Of a stretch of DNA of 27,425 bases, positions 7,532-17,052 are shown one piece after another. A program made the position numbers and the translations under genes. Positions within the stretch are counted from its first letter, which is position 1; each line of letters begins with the position of its first letter. The notes under the pieces are model-generated. The model made no database searches, was not told the origin of the DNA, and saw nothing but the letters and a program-made list of their open reading frames with translations. The stretch comes from JBBQSF01 sp038214085 (lineage in GTDB: Bacteria > Bacteroidota > Bacteroidia > Bacteroidales > CG2-30-32-10): NCBI GenBank assembly GCA_038214085.1, contig JBBQSF010000025.1:1-27425 (forward strand), written 5' to 3'.

Positions 7532-9991
7532 ATGATTCGGATCATAAAATCTTTATTATTATTTTTTATTTTTTTAGGTTTTATACCTTCTCATTCTATC
7601 GCACAAAATCAAGAGAAGAAAGCAACAGCAAAGCGCACAACTACTGCGCCAAAAATTGACGGATCAATAAATGACAGTGTTTGGATGGATGCCATTCCCA
7701 TAACTGATTTTATTCAATTTCATCCTGTTTTAAAAGCAAAAGCGTCACAAGCTTCAGAAGTTCGGATATTGTATGACGATAATGCAATATACGTTAGCGC
7801 TATGCTTTTTGACACTTCCCCCGACAGCATTTTAACACAATTGGGAAACCGCGACGATGAGCTAAATGCTGATGGATTTGGAATTGAAATAGATCCTTAC
7901 AACCAAGGGAGTGATGCATATTCGTTCAGAGTAACAGCTTCGGGAGTTCAAGTTGATTTTAAAGAAAATGATTTAACTTACAACGCAGTATGGCAAAGTG
8001 CTGTTAAATTGCTTGATAACGGATGGTCGGTTGAAATGAAAATTCCGTATTCAGCGATTCGATTTCCAAACACAAAAATACATACCTGGGGATTGCAGTT
8101 CTTTAGGCTGATTCGACGCAGCAGGGAGCGTATCCAATGGGCTCCGGAAGAAAAAGGAACTGCAAACAGATTGGTTTATTGGGGAAAACTTTATGGATTG
8201 AGTGATATCAAACCACCTTTCAGGCTTTCATTTACGCCTTATTTATCAGCCTATATTGATCATTTCCCCTATCATACAGAAGGAATCAGTAATTATTCCA
8301 AATCGATAAGTGGCGGACTGGACCTTAAATACGGTATTGATGAAAGCTTCACTTTTGATATGACGCTCCTCCCCGATTTCAGTCAGGTGCAGTCAGACAA
8401 TTACGTCAAAAATCTTTCGCCATTTGAAACTGTTTACGACGAACAGCGGCCTTTTTTCACTGAAGCTGTGGATCTTTTTCAAAAGGGTGATTTGTTCTAT
8501 TCGCGAAGAATCGGTCATATTCCCACAGGTTTTTTTGATGTTGAAAGTCAATTGAATCTAGGTGAAAAAATTAAGAAGAATCCTTCACAGACTAAATTGA
8601 TAAATGCGTCCAAGATATCAGGAAAAAATAAAAAAGGGCTGGCTATTGGATTTTTAAACGCTATTACTGACAATACATATGCCCTAATTGAAGATTCGGT
8701 TGGAAACACACGCAAAATATTAACAGATCCATTAAGTAACTACAACATTATTGTGATTGACCAAACGTTTAAAAACAATTCTGACTTCTACTTTATAAAC
8801 ACAAATCTGGTAAGGGATAAGCATGCCAACAATGCCAATGTAAGTGCAGCTGGGCTTACACTTATCGACAAAACAAATAAATGGCAATTTGTTTCTGCCG
8901 GTGCTATAAGTCAGATTTATCAGAAGCAATCATTACTTAACAATGAAAATTCAACAGATATAGGTTATCGTTACAATGTGGGATTTTCTAAAATAAGAGG
9001 TAATTTTCAGGCAAGTATATGGGATGAAACCTATAACAGTAACTTTTCTGCCAACGACATGGGAATTACATTTTATAATAATTACTATAATTATGGACTT
9101 TCGGGCAGTTATAATATTTATGAGCCTTTTGGGAAATTTCTGAATATGTCCAGCACCCTTCAAGTGCATCGTTCACAAAATTTCACTTCACTAAAGCCTA
9201 TTGATACTCAAATACAGTTTAATCACAATGCATCTACAAAAAAATACTTCAGTTACTGGCTTGGATGTGTGATAGGTCCAGAAACAGATTACGATTATTA
9301 CGAGCCAAGGGTGCAGGATCGATATTACAAGCAACATCCATACAAAACCAGCTGGCTTGGGTTTTCCAGCGATTACAGAAAACCATTTGCTTTCGATTTT
9401 CAGTTCAACTATATAAACGTTCCCTATGTTTGTTATGATGAATATCAGTATTACCTGCGTCCTATTTTCAGGGTAAACGACAAACTTTCATTTAACCACA
9501 GTATTTCGCTGACCAAACAATTCAACGATATTGGTTATGTAGCACTTGACACTGTTAACAATATTATTTTCGGAAATAGAAATCGAACAACTTATGAAAA
9601 TATTTTCACAGGAAAATATATGTTCAAAAATGATTTGTCGCTTTCGCTAAGAGTTAGGCACTACTGGTCAAAGGGTGTTTATGATTCGTTCTTCACACTT
9701 AACCAAACTGGTGATCTGAATGAAAACAGTTCCTACACAGGGAATCATGATTTTAATTTCAATTCTTTAAATGTTGATCTTGTTTTGGCTTGGCAATTTG
9801 CATCTGGCAGCAATCTCAGTATTGTATGGAAAAACGCAATTCTCAGCGATGAAAATATGATTACTCAACATTTTTTTGATAATTTTAATCGTACTTTGCA
9901 GCAAGATCAGCTAAACAGTTTTTCTATCAAGATGATTTATTATCTTGATTACAATTACTTAAAATCGAATAAACAGAAAAAGATATTATGA
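7532..9991 (+). CDS. DUF5916 outer-membrane protein with CBM9-like N-terminal domain
   Basis: An 819-residue exported protein. A signal peptide (MIRIIKSLLLFFIFLGFIPS, cleavage near SIAQ) is followed by a carbohydrate-binding family 9-like domain at about 35-215 (KIDGSINDSVWMDA, then DGFGIEIDPYNQGSDAY and GWSVEMKIPYSAIRFP). The remainder is the DUF5916 region, a predicted large beta-barrel with many aromatic strands; the join shows ERIQWAPEEKGTANRLVYWG and YDEQRPFFTEAVDLF, both typical. Such proteins are common in Bacteroidota and their function is undefined; transport or binding of a glycan-like ligand at the outer membrane is a guess from the CBM9-like domain. It opens a run of envelope genes, and its TGA overlaps the ATG of the next gene. 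No exact TAnnTTTG is found upstream; TATTTTAG near 7519 is a weak candidate. Confidence 0.88.
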   Translation: MIRIIKSLLLFFIFLGFIPSHSIAQNQEKKATAKRTTTAPKIDGSINDSVWMDAIPITDFIQFHPVLKAKASQASEVRILYDDNAIYVSAMLFDTSPDSILTQLGNRDDELNADGFGIEIDPYNQGSDAYSFRVTASGVQVDFKENDLTYNAVWQSAVKLLDNGWSVEMKIPYSAIRFPNTKIHTWGLQFFRLIRRSRERIQWAPEEKGTANRLVYWGKLYGLSDIKPPFRLSFTPYLSAYIDHFPYHTEGISNYSKSISGGLDLKYGIDESFTFDMTLLPDFSQVQSDNYVKNLSPFETVYDEQRPFFTEAVDLFQKGDLFYSRRIGHIPTGFFDVESQLNLGEKIKKNPSQTKLINASKISGKNKKGLAIGFLNAITDNTYALIEDSVGNTRKILTDPLSNYNIIVIDQTFKNNSDFYFINTNLVRDKHANNANVSAAGLTLIDKTNKWQFVSAGAISQIYQKQSLLNNENSTDIGYRYNVGFSKIRGNFQASIWDETYNSNFSANDMGITFYNNYYNYGLSGSYNIYEPFGKFLNMSSTLQVHRSQNFTSLKPIDTQIQFNHNASTKKYFSYWLGCVIGPETDYDYYEPRVQDRYYKQHPYKTSWLGFSSDYRKPFAFDFQFNYINVPYVCYDEYQYYLRPIFRVNDKLSFNHSISLTKQFNDIGYVALDTVNNIIFGNRNRTTYENIFTGKYMFKNDLSLSLRVRHYWSKGVYDSFFTLNQTGDLNENSSYTGNHDFNFNSLNVDLVLAWQFASGSNLSIVWKNAILSDENMITQHFFDNFNRTLQQDQLNSFSIKMIYYLDYNYLKSNKQKKIL

Positions 9992-10641
9992 TAAAGGCAA
10001 CAAATATCCACCGTTCTTTTGGTAAACTTGAAGTACTAAAAGGAATAGACTTAGAGATTCCTAAAGCAGAAATAGTTTCAATTGTTGGAGCTTCAGGAGC
10101 AGGAAAAACGACATTACTTCATATCATTGGAACTTTAGATAAGCCAGATGAAGGCACTCTGACACTTAATGATATAGCATTAAACAAACTCAATGATAAA
10201 AAGCTTTCTGAATTTCGCAATAAAAACATTGGTTTCGTTTTTCAGTTTCACCATTTACTGCCTGAATTTACTGCTTTTGAAAATATCTGCATTCCTGCTT
10301 ACATAGCTGGTTTATCTAAAAAAGCTGCTTCCGAAAAAGCAATGAACCTGCTCGAATTTATGAATTTAGTCAACAGAAAAGACCATAAACCTTCCGAATT
10401 ATCAGGTGGCGAACAACAACGAATTGCAGTTGCACGAGCTCTTGTTAACGAACCTGCTGTAATTCTTGCTGATGAGCCATCGGGAAATCTAGATTCTGCT
10501 TCGGCTAAAGATCTTCACAAACTGTTTTTTTCGCTCAGGGATGAATTTAAGCAAACATTTGTTATTGTTACCCACAACGAAGAACTTGCCAATATGGCTG
10601 ATCGCAAGCTTACTATGAAAGATGGTAGATTTATTATTTAA
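9988..10641 (+). CDS. lolD: LolD-like ABC transporter ATP-binding protein
   Basis: A 217-residue ABC ATPase. The Walker A motif GASGAGKTT is at about 33-41, the Q-loop FQFHHLLPEF at about 80, the signature LSGGEQQRIAVARAL at about 135 and Walker B VILADEPSGNLD at about 157; the switch His is in VIVTHNEE. The HHLLPEF after the Q-loop and the overall length fit the LolD/MacB-type group, which drives lipoprotein release from the inner membrane (LolCDE). No permease of the LolC/E type adjoins it, which is common in this phylum where lolD is often detached. It overlaps the DUF5916 gene by 4 bases (ATGA), suggesting translational coupling. A different MacB-like partner cannot be excluded. Confidence 0.9.
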   Translation: MIKATNIHRSFGKLEVLKGIDLEIPKAEIVSIVGASGAGKTTLLHIIGTLDKPDEGTLTLNDIALNKLNDKKLSEFRNKNIGFVFQFHHLLPEFTAFENICIPAYIAGLSKKAASEKAMNLLEFMNLVNRKDHKPSELSGGEQQRIAVARALVNEPAVILADEPSGNLDSASAKDLHKLFFSLRDEFKQTFVIVTHNEELANMADRKLTMKDGRFII

Positions 10642-10675
10642 AAAATTTTGCGTACGTTTGTGAAAGACTTGTGCT

Positions 10676-12130
10676 ATGTTTAAAAAGTTGAATTTTTTCG
10701 TGATACGATCATTTATTGGACCTTTTCTGGCAACATTTGTCATTGCCATATTTGTCCTGCTTATGCAATGGTTGTGGAAATATATTGATGATCTGGTTGG
10801 CAAAGGCCTTGAATGGACTATTGTTGCACAATTGCTGTTTTGGGCTTCAACTACAATGATTCCACTTGCACTTCCGCTAGCCATACTTCTCTCTTCTATT
10901 ATGACTTTCGGAAATATCGGCGAGCATTACGAACTAGTTGCCCTGAAAGCATCTGGAATTTCGCTCCAAAGAATTATGACTCCGCTTATTGTTCTGACCT
11001 GTTGCTTATGCATTTCTGCATTTTACTTTTCAAACAATTTACTTCCCTACGCCAATTTAAAAATGGGTTCTCTGCTTTATGATGTAAAAGAACAAAAACC
11101 AGCCTTAAGCATAAAAGAAGGAATTTTTTACAATGGAATCGATGGTTATGTTATAAAAGTTGGCAAAAAAGATCCGGATGGTGTTACAGTATACAACATT
11201 ATGATTTATGATCATACTGCCCGCATGGGAAACATCAGCCTAACCGTTGCTGAAAAAGGTAAAATGGAAATGACTGCCGACAAACGATACTTGATTTTCT
11301 CCCTCACTAGCGGAATTAATTATTACGAAAAAACTGATTCACGAAGTGCATCCTCCAATCACCCGCTACAAAGGACAAAATTCAAAGAAGAAATCAGGCG
11401 TTTTGATTTGTCGGGATTTGCTTTTAACAAAACCAATGAAGAATTTTTCAAGGACAACTACCAGATGATGAATATTGGTCAACTTAAAATGACTAGTGAT
11501 TCGTTAAATATAAAACTAGAACTTGCAAAAGACGAGTACACAAAAAACACAAGGAATAATTTTTATTTTTTCAATACACAATACAAAGATTCAACCATTA
11601 CAGATACTTCAAAAGCACTTACAGGAATATTTTTATCAAATTTTGACAAAGATGAAAAGGTAAAAATTGTTGACAAAGCGCTTAATATGGCTCGAGGCAT
11701 TAAAGACCATATTTTTTACAACAATGAAGATTTGCAGGCAAGAAAAAAATTTATTATCCGACATGAAATTGAATGGCACCGCAAGTTTACGCTTTCTATT
11801 GCCTGTTTGGTTTTGTTTTTTATTGGCGCTCCGCTAGGTGCAATTATACGTAAAGGAGGATTTGGATTACCTATAGTGGTATCGATTATCTTTTTTGTAA
11901 TGTTTCATGTAGTTTCATTCACTTTCGAAAAAATGGTAAGAGAATCGGTATTGCCTGTTTATCAAGGAATGTGGATGCCTTCATTTTTATTTTTACCACT
12001 TGGAATATTTTTAACTTTCAAAGCTACCAGCGATTCTACGCTTTTTGACACCAATGCATATCTGACCTTAATTAAACGTCTTCTTTTAAAAATTAAAATT
12101 TTGTGGAATTTTAAAAAGAAGAAAAGATGA
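10676..12130 (+). CDS. LptF/LptG-family permease (lipopolysaccharide export)
   Basis: A 484-residue inner-membrane protein of the YjgP/YjgQ family. Three helices lie in the first about 120 residues, including MIPLALPLAILLSSIMTFG followed by HYELVALKASGISLQRIM, the family hallmark coupling region to the LptB ATPase. Residues about 125-365 are a periplasmic beta-jellyroll-like part, and three more helices follow (FTLSIACLVLFFIGAPLGAI, then PIVVSIIFFVMFHVVSF). The protein belongs to the LptB2FG complex that lifts LPS from the inner membrane toward the outer membrane. It is somewhat longer than proteobacterial homologues, with an extended middle section. It follows lolD by 34 bases and overlaps the next glycosyltransferase by 4 bases. 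LptF versus LptG cannot be decided. Confidence 0.92.
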   Translation: MFKKLNFFVIRSFIGPFLATFVIAIFVLLMQWLWKYIDDLVGKGLEWTIVAQLLFWASTTMIPLALPLAILLSSIMTFGNIGEHYELVALKASGISLQRIMTPLIVLTCCLCISAFYFSNNLLPYANLKMGSLLYDVKEQKPALSIKEGIFYNGIDGYVIKVGKKDPDGVTVYNIMIYDHTARMGNISLTVAEKGKMEMTADKRYLIFSLTSGINYYEKTDSRSASSNHPLQRTKFKEEIRRFDLSGFAFNKTNEEFFKDNYQMMNIGQLKMTSDSLNIKLELAKDEYTKNTRNNFYFFNTQYKDSTITDTSKALTGIFLSNFDKDEKVKIVDKALNMARGIKDHIFYNNEDLQARKKFIIRHEIEWHRKFTLSIACLVLFFIGAPLGAIIRKGGFGLPIVVSIIFFVMFHVVSFTFEKMVRESVLPVYQGMWMPSFLFLPLGIFLTFKATSDSTLFDTNAYLTLIKRLLLKIKILWNFKKKKR

Positions 12131-13347
12131 AAGTGCTGCAAATATGCTCAAAATCTCCTTATCCGCCATCAGAAGGTGGACCAATTGCAATGCATAACAT
12201 CACTCAGGGTTTGCTCGAAAAAGGTCACCATGTTAAAGTGTTTACCGTGAGTACTAAGAAATACCCAGTTCAGATTGAAAAAATTCCTACAGCATATATA
12301 AATAAAACAGAATTTGAATATGAATTTATTGACACATCAGTTACTTTGTTTAAAGCCTTTTTAAATTTTTTTTCACCCAATTCATTTCATATATCAAGAT
12401 TTAATTCAAAGAAATTTGAAGCCCGATTAATTAATATCCTTAAGAAGAATGAATTTGATATCATTCAATTCGAAAGTATTTATGTTGCTCCATATTTAGA
12501 TGTTGTTCGTAAATTCTCAAAAGCAGTTTGTGTATTGAGGGCTCATAATATTGAACATTTGATCTGGAAACGTCTTACTGATGGTTCAACCAACAAGCTA
12601 AAAAAATTATATCTAAGCTACCTAACTGTAAAATTAAAACGTTACGAATTCGCTATTTTAAATGCTTTTGATGGAATTGCTGCGATTACTCAAGTGGATG
12701 CTGATTTTTTTATCAATTCAGGTGTAAAAGTGCCGATAAGCTCTATTCCTTTGGGAATTCCGATACAACAAATTGTTTATACTCCTATTGAAAAAAGAAC
12801 TTTTCCTGGAATTTTTCATTTGGGTTCAATGGACTGGATACCAAATCAGGAAGCCATCAAATGGCTGATAGATGATATCTGGCCAAGAGTTCTTGAAAAA
12901 CATCCCAATGTTCAACTTAGCCTTGCCGGTAGAAATATGCCCGATTGGCTTGTTAACTCGGCAAACGATTCTATTAAAATTATTGGAGAAGTTCAAAGTG
13001 CTTCTGATTTTATGAATTTAAACACATTAATGGTAGTTCCTTTACTTTCGGGCAGTGGAATGAAAGTTAAAATTATTGAAGGAATGGCTTGTGGCAATAC
13101 AATAATTACTACACCTGTGGGTGCAGAAGGTATTTGTGTTCAGGACAGTGAAAATATTTTTATTGCCCACAATGCCGAAGAATTTGCAGAAAAAATTTCA
13201 TATTGCATTTCAAATATAGATATTTGCAGAAAAGTAGGATTTAATGCTTATCAATTAATTCATGAAAATTATAATAACTTTGTAATTACAAACAGGTTAA
13301 TAACTTTTTACCGATTATTAATGCTCAGGAAAAAAAGAACCAGTTAG
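12127..13347 (+). CDS. GT4-family glycosyltransferase
   Basis: A 406-residue cytoplasmic GT-B glycosyltransferase. The N-terminal acceptor domain begins MKVLQICSKSPYPPSEGGP, the usual GT4 glycine-rich loop, and contains RAHNIEHLIWKR. The C-terminal donor domain shows FHLGSMDWIPNQEAIKWL and VPLLSGSGMKVKIIEGMACG, in which the E of KIIEGMA is the conserved donor-binding glutamate of the EX7E-like motif. It would transfer a sugar from a nucleotide donor onto a surface glycan; donor and acceptor are unknown. The gene overlaps the LptF/G gene by 4 bases (ATGA), tying LPS export to glycan assembly. A second glycosyltransferase of similar plan follows 20 bases later. Confidence 0.9.
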   Translation: MKVLQICSKSPYPPSEGGPIAMHNITQGLLEKGHHVKVFTVSTKKYPVQIEKIPTAYINKTEFEYEFIDTSVTLFKAFLNFFSPNSFHISRFNSKKFEARLINILKKNEFDIIQFESIYVAPYLDVVRKFSKAVCVLRAHNIEHLIWKRLTDGSTNKLKKLYLSYLTVKLKRYEFAILNAFDGIAAITQVDADFFINSGVKVPISSIPLGIPIQQIVYTPIEKRTFPGIFHLGSMDWIPNQEAIKWLIDDIWPRVLEKHPNVQLSLAGRNMPDWLVNSANDSIKIIGEVQSASDFMNLNTLMVVPLLSGSGMKVKIIEGMACGNTIITTPVGAEGICVQDSENIFIAHNAEEFAEKISYCISNIDICRKVGFNAYQLIHENYNNFVITNRLITFYRLLMLRKKRTS

Positions 13348-13367
13348 GTGCAACAAACAGCTTAAAG

Positions 13368-14531
13368 ATGAGAATTTTTATTTTACTATCGCGGGTTCCG
13401 TATCCTCTTGAAAAGGGCGACAAGCTCCGTGCATTTAATCAGATAAAATACTTATCACAACATCACGAGATTCATTTGTGTGCACTAAATGATTCCAAAA
13501 TTCACCCTAATGCTCTTGAAATTCTTAAACCATTTACAAAAAGCATTCATATTCTCCCTTTACCAAAAATAAAAAGATACATAAACACAATTGAAGCACT
13601 ATTTAATAATTTACCTTTTCAGGTTGGATATTTTTATAATTCGTCAAATCAAAAGATTATTGATAATCTCATTAATGAAATAAAACCAGATCGTATTTTT
13701 TGTCAGTTGATAAGGGTTTCAGCTTACGTTAAAGACTTCGACATCATTAAAACACTCGATTACCAAGATGTTTTTTCCAAAGGAATTGAACGAAGATATC
13801 AAACTGCATCGTTTTTATACAAACCACTTCTTCTTTCAGAGTACAAACGCCTATTGAAATATGAAGAAGCTATTTTTGAATGTTTCAATCAAAAAACAAT
13901 CATATCAAAACCCGACAGGGATTTAATCCCACATCCTTATAAAGAGCAGATTCATGTTGTTCCGAATGGAGTAGATCAGAATTATTTTCAGCCCCAAGAA
14001 ATTGCAAAGGAATTTGATGTTGTGTTTACTGGAAACATGGGCTATCCCCCAAATATAAACAGCGTAGAATTTCTGGCAGGTAAAATTTTTCCTCTGGTTC
14101 TTCAGAAAATGCCAGACGCAAAATTAATGATTGCCGGAGCTTCTCCATCTTCAAGAGTTCAGGCATATCAGTCGAATAATATTGTTATTACAGGCTGGGT
14201 GGATGATATCCGATCATGTTATGCAAAATCAAAAATTTTTGTTGCGCCAATGCGAATTGGAACAGGGCTTCAGAACAAACTTCTCGAAGCAATGTCGATG
14301 AATGTTCCATGCATTACTTCTGATCTTGCTAACAGTGCTTTGGGCGCTAAACCCGGTAAAGAACTGCTCATTGGAAATTCCCCCGAAGAATATGCCAATC
14401 AAATTTTATTTTTGCTTCAGAATCCTGATAAAGCAAAAAAAATTGCCGAAAATGCCGGCAATTTCATAAAAATCAATTACAACTGGGATGTCGTGAATAA
14501 AAAACTCGACGAAATTATCTGTTCAAAATAA
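13368..14531 (+). CDS. GT4-family glycosyltransferase (TIGR03087-like N-terminus)
   Basis: A 387-residue GT-B glycosyltransferase. The start RIFILLSRVPYPLEKGDKLR resembles the group of sugar transferases typified by TIGR03087, although the exosortase system linked with that model is not visible here. The C-terminal half holds VVPNGVDQNYF, FTGNMGYPPNINSVEFL, and VAPMRIGTGLQNKLLEAMSM, with the donor-binding glutamate in LLEAMSM. The domain order matches the upstream glycosyltransferase, but the sequences differ clearly. It is the last gene of the envelope run; its TAA directly abuts the stop codon of the convergent PD40 gene, leaving no intergenic base. The substrate is unknown. Confidence 0.9.
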   Translation: MRIFILLSRVPYPLEKGDKLRAFNQIKYLSQHHEIHLCALNDSKIHPNALEILKPFTKSIHILPLPKIKRYINTIEALFNNLPFQVGYFYNSSNQKIIDNLINEIKPDRIFCQLIRVSAYVKDFDIIKTLDYQDVFSKGIERRYQTASFLYKPLLLSEYKRLLKYEEAIFECFNQKTIISKPDRDLIPHPYKEQIHVVPNGVDQNYFQPQEIAKEFDVVFTGNMGYPPNINSVEFLAGKIFPLVLQKMPDAKLMIAGASPSSRVQAYQSNNIVITGWVDDIRSCYAKSKIFVAPMRIGTGLQNKLLEAMSMNVPCITSDLANSALGAKPGKELLIGNSPEEYANQILFLLQNPDKAKKIAENAGNFIKINYNWDVVNKKLDEIICSK

Positions 14532-15419
14532 TCAGGGATAAATTACAGAATAAATATCAAAATTTCCTTTTTCAAATTTATCAGAGGAATAAAATCCTTT
14601 TTTTCCGAAAGAGTCAGTAATAAAATAAAGGTCATCAAGCTCAGTATTTACGGGTTTGCCTGCTGATTCAACATCCGACCATAAACCTTCATCAGTTAAA
14701 GTGGTGTAAAAAACATCAAATCCTCCAATGCTGTTGTGTCCCTTTGAACTAAAGTACAGAGTAACGCCATCGTTCATTATAAAAGGAGTTTCCTCATCTT
14801 CTTTTGAATTCACTTGACTTCCCAAATTATAGGGTTCGCTCCAGTTTCCATTTGATAAACGTTCTGAAGCATAAATATCTTTTCCACCATATCCTCCTTT
14901 ACGGTCACTTACAAAATAAAGTGTGGATCCATCGGGGCTCAATGTTGCGTTGCTTTCAATGCTTTTTGTATTAAAATTTAGCTTTTGAATTGCAAAATCT
15001 TTTTTACTTTGAAGGTCTAGTATATAGATATCATTATTCATGGTAACAAAAATATACTGATAGTTAAGTGTTTTATTTTGTTCCAAAAATTTCTGATATT
15101 CTGATGAAATACTGAGAGGAAAAGACCAAACAGAAGACGATGAATCAAAAACGGAGAAAACAAAATCACGGCTAGTTACAGCATTTTCTTTGTTTTTATA
15201 ATCAATGCAATAAATTAATCCAGCATTAATTTCCGAAATATACATTGGGAATTCTGAAGATTTTCCATTTATTTCAGAACCAAGTTTACGAACATCAATT
15301 CCACTTATCGGACTTTTTTTAATAAATGGAATATTTTTTACAATATCGGAGGCCATGAGACCAGAACTAAATGCAGTTAGTAGTACAAGAACTGCAAAAT
15401 GTCTAAATATTTTTATCAT
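14532..15419 (-). CDS. PD40 (WD40-like beta-propeller) secreted protein
   Basis: A 295-residue protein with a signal peptide (MIKIFRHFAVLVLLTAFSSG, cleavage near LMA). PD40 repeats fill the C-terminal half: NATLSPDGSTLYFVSDRKGG, then WSEPYNLGSQVNSKEDEETP and GVTLYFSSKGHNSIGGFDVF. These are the repeats seen in TolB-like propellers and in the OmpA/PorE-type proteins of the T9SS and gliding machinery, but here there is no OmpA domain, so it is a free propeller. The N-terminal part (about 30-140) may contain further degenerate blades. Probably periplasmic or outer-membrane-associated; the partner is unknown. It has its own well-formed promoter and ends base to base with the glycosyltransferase stop. 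Confidence 0.83.
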   Translation of the reverse strand: MIKIFRHFAVLVLLTAFSSGLMASDIVKNIPFIKKSPISGIDVRKLGSEINGKSSEFPMYISEINAGLIYCIDYKNKENAVTSRDFVFSVFDSSSSVWSFPLSISSEYQKFLEQNKTLNYQYIFVTMNNDIYILDLQSKKDFAIQKLNFNTKSIESNATLSPDGSTLYFVSDRKGGYGGKDIYASERLSNGNWSEPYNLGSQVNSKEDEETPFIMNDGVTLYFSSKGHNSIGGFDVFYTTLTDEGLWSDVESAGKPVNTELDDLYFITDSFGKKGFYSSDKFEKGNFDIYSVIYP

Positions 15420-15481
15420 ACAACAGAATTTTTATTATTTTTTTCAAAATCAGATACTTACGCATCAAATTAACTATAGAG

Positions 15482-15512
15482 CAAATATAAGTTGAGAATA
15501 TTCAAAAGTCAA
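15482..15512 (-). promoter_or_regulatory. Putative promoter of the PD40 gene
   Basis: On the minus strand TTG (15510-15512), a 20-base spacer and TATATTTG (15482-15489) fit the Bacteroidota consensus. The leader to the ATG at 15419 would be about 56 bases. Confidence 0.55.
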
Positions 15513-15680
15513 GTTTTTTACAAATTATTTTTTAACATATTAATTTTAAAATCGATTCAGAATATCATTTAAAGACTCTATTTTTTCGTTTGTCGAAATT
15601 TAAAAATTATTGGTAAGTGATATATTTTTTTTAATTAAATAAGTTATACCATTAAAAAAATTCCGCAAGAAAAAATTATG

Positions 15681-15688
15681 TAATTTTG
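15681..15688 (+). promoter_or_regulatory. Putative -7 element for ribBA
   Basis: TAATTTTG matches TAnnTTTG exactly, 25 bases before the ATG at 15714, giving a short leader of about 19 bases. That leader is too short for an FMN riboswitch, and none of its conserved motifs is visible upstream. Confidence 0.45.
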
Positions 15689-15713
15689 ACAAAAATTAAA
15701 GGAAAAAGAAAAG

Positions 15714-16931
15714 ATGGGATCAAAATTAAATACCATTGAAGAAGCAATTGAAGAATTCAAAAATGGTAAAATTATAATAGTGGTTGATGACGAAAACCGT
15801 GAGAATGAAGGCGATTTTATTACACCTGCAGAAACAATTACCCCCGAAATAGTAAATTTCATGGCTTTGCACGGCAGAGGCTTGATCTGCATTCCTATTA
15901 CTGATGACCGTTGTGAAGAGTTGGGATTGCACATGATGGTTTCAAATAACACTTCATCGCACGAAACTGCATTTACCGTTTCCGTTGACTTGTTGGGTAA
16001 TGGATGTACTACAGGAATTTCGGCGAGCGATAGAGCTAAAACCATTCTGGCGCTTGCCAATCCTAAAACAAAACCTGAAGAACTTGGCCGCCCAGGTCAT
16101 ATCTTTCCGCTTAGAGCTAAAAATGGTGGAGTACTCAGAAGAGCTGGACATACCGAAGCAACAGTTGACCTTTCACGTATTGCAGGATTAAAACCTCTGG
16201 GAGCACTCGTTGAAATAATGAATGAAGATGGAACAATGGCCCGACTCCCGGAATTGCTTGTTATTGCTGAAAAATTTAATTTAAAAATAATTTCAATTAA
16301 GGACTTAATCGCTTACCGTATCAAAAATGAAAGTCTTGTTACAGAAGAAGTGGTTGTTAATCTTCCGACAGAATGGGGCGATTTTGTTTTGCATGCGTTC
16401 AAACAATCAACAAATAACAGAATCCATATTGCTCTTGTAAAAGGTGAATGGAAAAAAGATGAACCAATACTCGTCAGGGTACATTCATCTTGTGTTACAG
16501 GAGATATCTTTGGTTCTTGTAAATGCGACTGTGGTCCGCAATTGCATCAGTCCATGCAAATGATTGAAAAAGCAGGTAAAGGTATAGTGGTGTATATGCA
16601 TCAGGAAGGCAGGGGAATTGGATTATTGAACAAGCTTAAAGCCTATCATTTACAGGAACTTGGTAAGGACACAGTAGAAGCCAATCTGGAACTGGGTTTT
16701 CAACCTGACGAAAGAGAGTACGGAATTGGAGCGCAGATACTCAGATCGCTAAATGTTTCAAAATTAAAGCTGATAACCAACAACCCTACAAAGCGTGCAG
16801 GACTTACTGGTTATGGGTTGGAGATCGTTGAGAACATTCCAATTATAATTAAACCCAATGAGCACAATCAATTTTATCTTAAAACAAAAAAAGAAAAAAT
16901 GGGCCATAACCTAGACAATGATTTGATATAA
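15714..16931 (+). CDS. ribBA: Bifunctional DHBP synthase / GTP cyclohydrolase II
   Basis: A 405-residue fusion enzyme for riboflavin synthesis. Residues about 5-205 are 3,4-dihydroxy-2-butanone 4-phosphate synthase: DDENRENEGDF near 25-35 holds the acidic metal/substrate residues, and RAGHTEATVDL near 143 is the second signature. Residues about 208-400 are GTP cyclohydrolase II: SSCVTGDIFGSCKCDCGPQL contains the zinc ligands Cys260, Cys271 and Cys273, and HQEGRGIGLLNK is the GTP-binding/catalytic loop. It turns ribulose 5-phosphate into the four-carbon unit and GTP into the pyrimidine precursor. The gene stands alone, with no other rib gene next to it. AAAGGAAAAAG lies just before the start as a weak ribosome-binding signal. 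Confidence 0.97.
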   Translation: MGSKLNTIEEAIEEFKNGKIIIVVDDENRENEGDFITPAETITPEIVNFMALHGRGLICIPITDDRCEELGLHMMVSNNTSSHETAFTVSVDLLGNGCTTGISASDRAKTILALANPKTKPEELGRPGHIFPLRAKNGGVLRRAGHTEATVDLSRIAGLKPLGALVEIMNEDGTMARLPELLVIAEKFNLKIISIKDLIAYRIKNESLVTEEVVVNLPTEWGDFVLHAFKQSTNNRIHIALVKGEWKKDEPILVRVHSSCVTGDIFGSCKCDCGPQLHQSMQMIEKAGKGIVVYMHQEGRGIGLLNKLKAYHLQELGKDTVEANLELGFQPDEREYGIGAQILRSLNVSKLKLITNNPTKRAGLTGYGLEIVENIPIIIKPNEHNQFYLKTKKEKMGHNLDNDLI

Positions 16932-17032
16932 TTTTGATTGCTAATCATTTTATTTCCAATTTTCTAAAAATTATCAACCCTGTTTTGTTAATATAAGGTT
17001 AATAAATTCTAAGAATACTTTATTCATTTTAT

Positions 17033-17040
17033 TATTTTTG
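17033..17040 (+). promoter_or_regulatory. Putative -7 element for cphB
   Basis: TATTTTTG matches TAnnTTTG exactly. Transcription would begin near 17047, leaving a leader of about 72 bases that includes the inverted repeat at 17053-17072. No -33 TTG at standard spacing. Confidence 0.45.
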
Positions 17041-17052
17041 CATGTGTAATAT

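Noticed and set aside
15420..15713. Possible FMN riboswitch upstream of ribBA
   Set aside because: None of the conserved FMN-element motifs is visible; the region is AT-rich and the predicted leader is about 19 bases.
16932..16965. Possible terminator after ribBA (GATTGCTAATC with T-rich tail)
   Set aside because: The stem is only four base pairs and weak.
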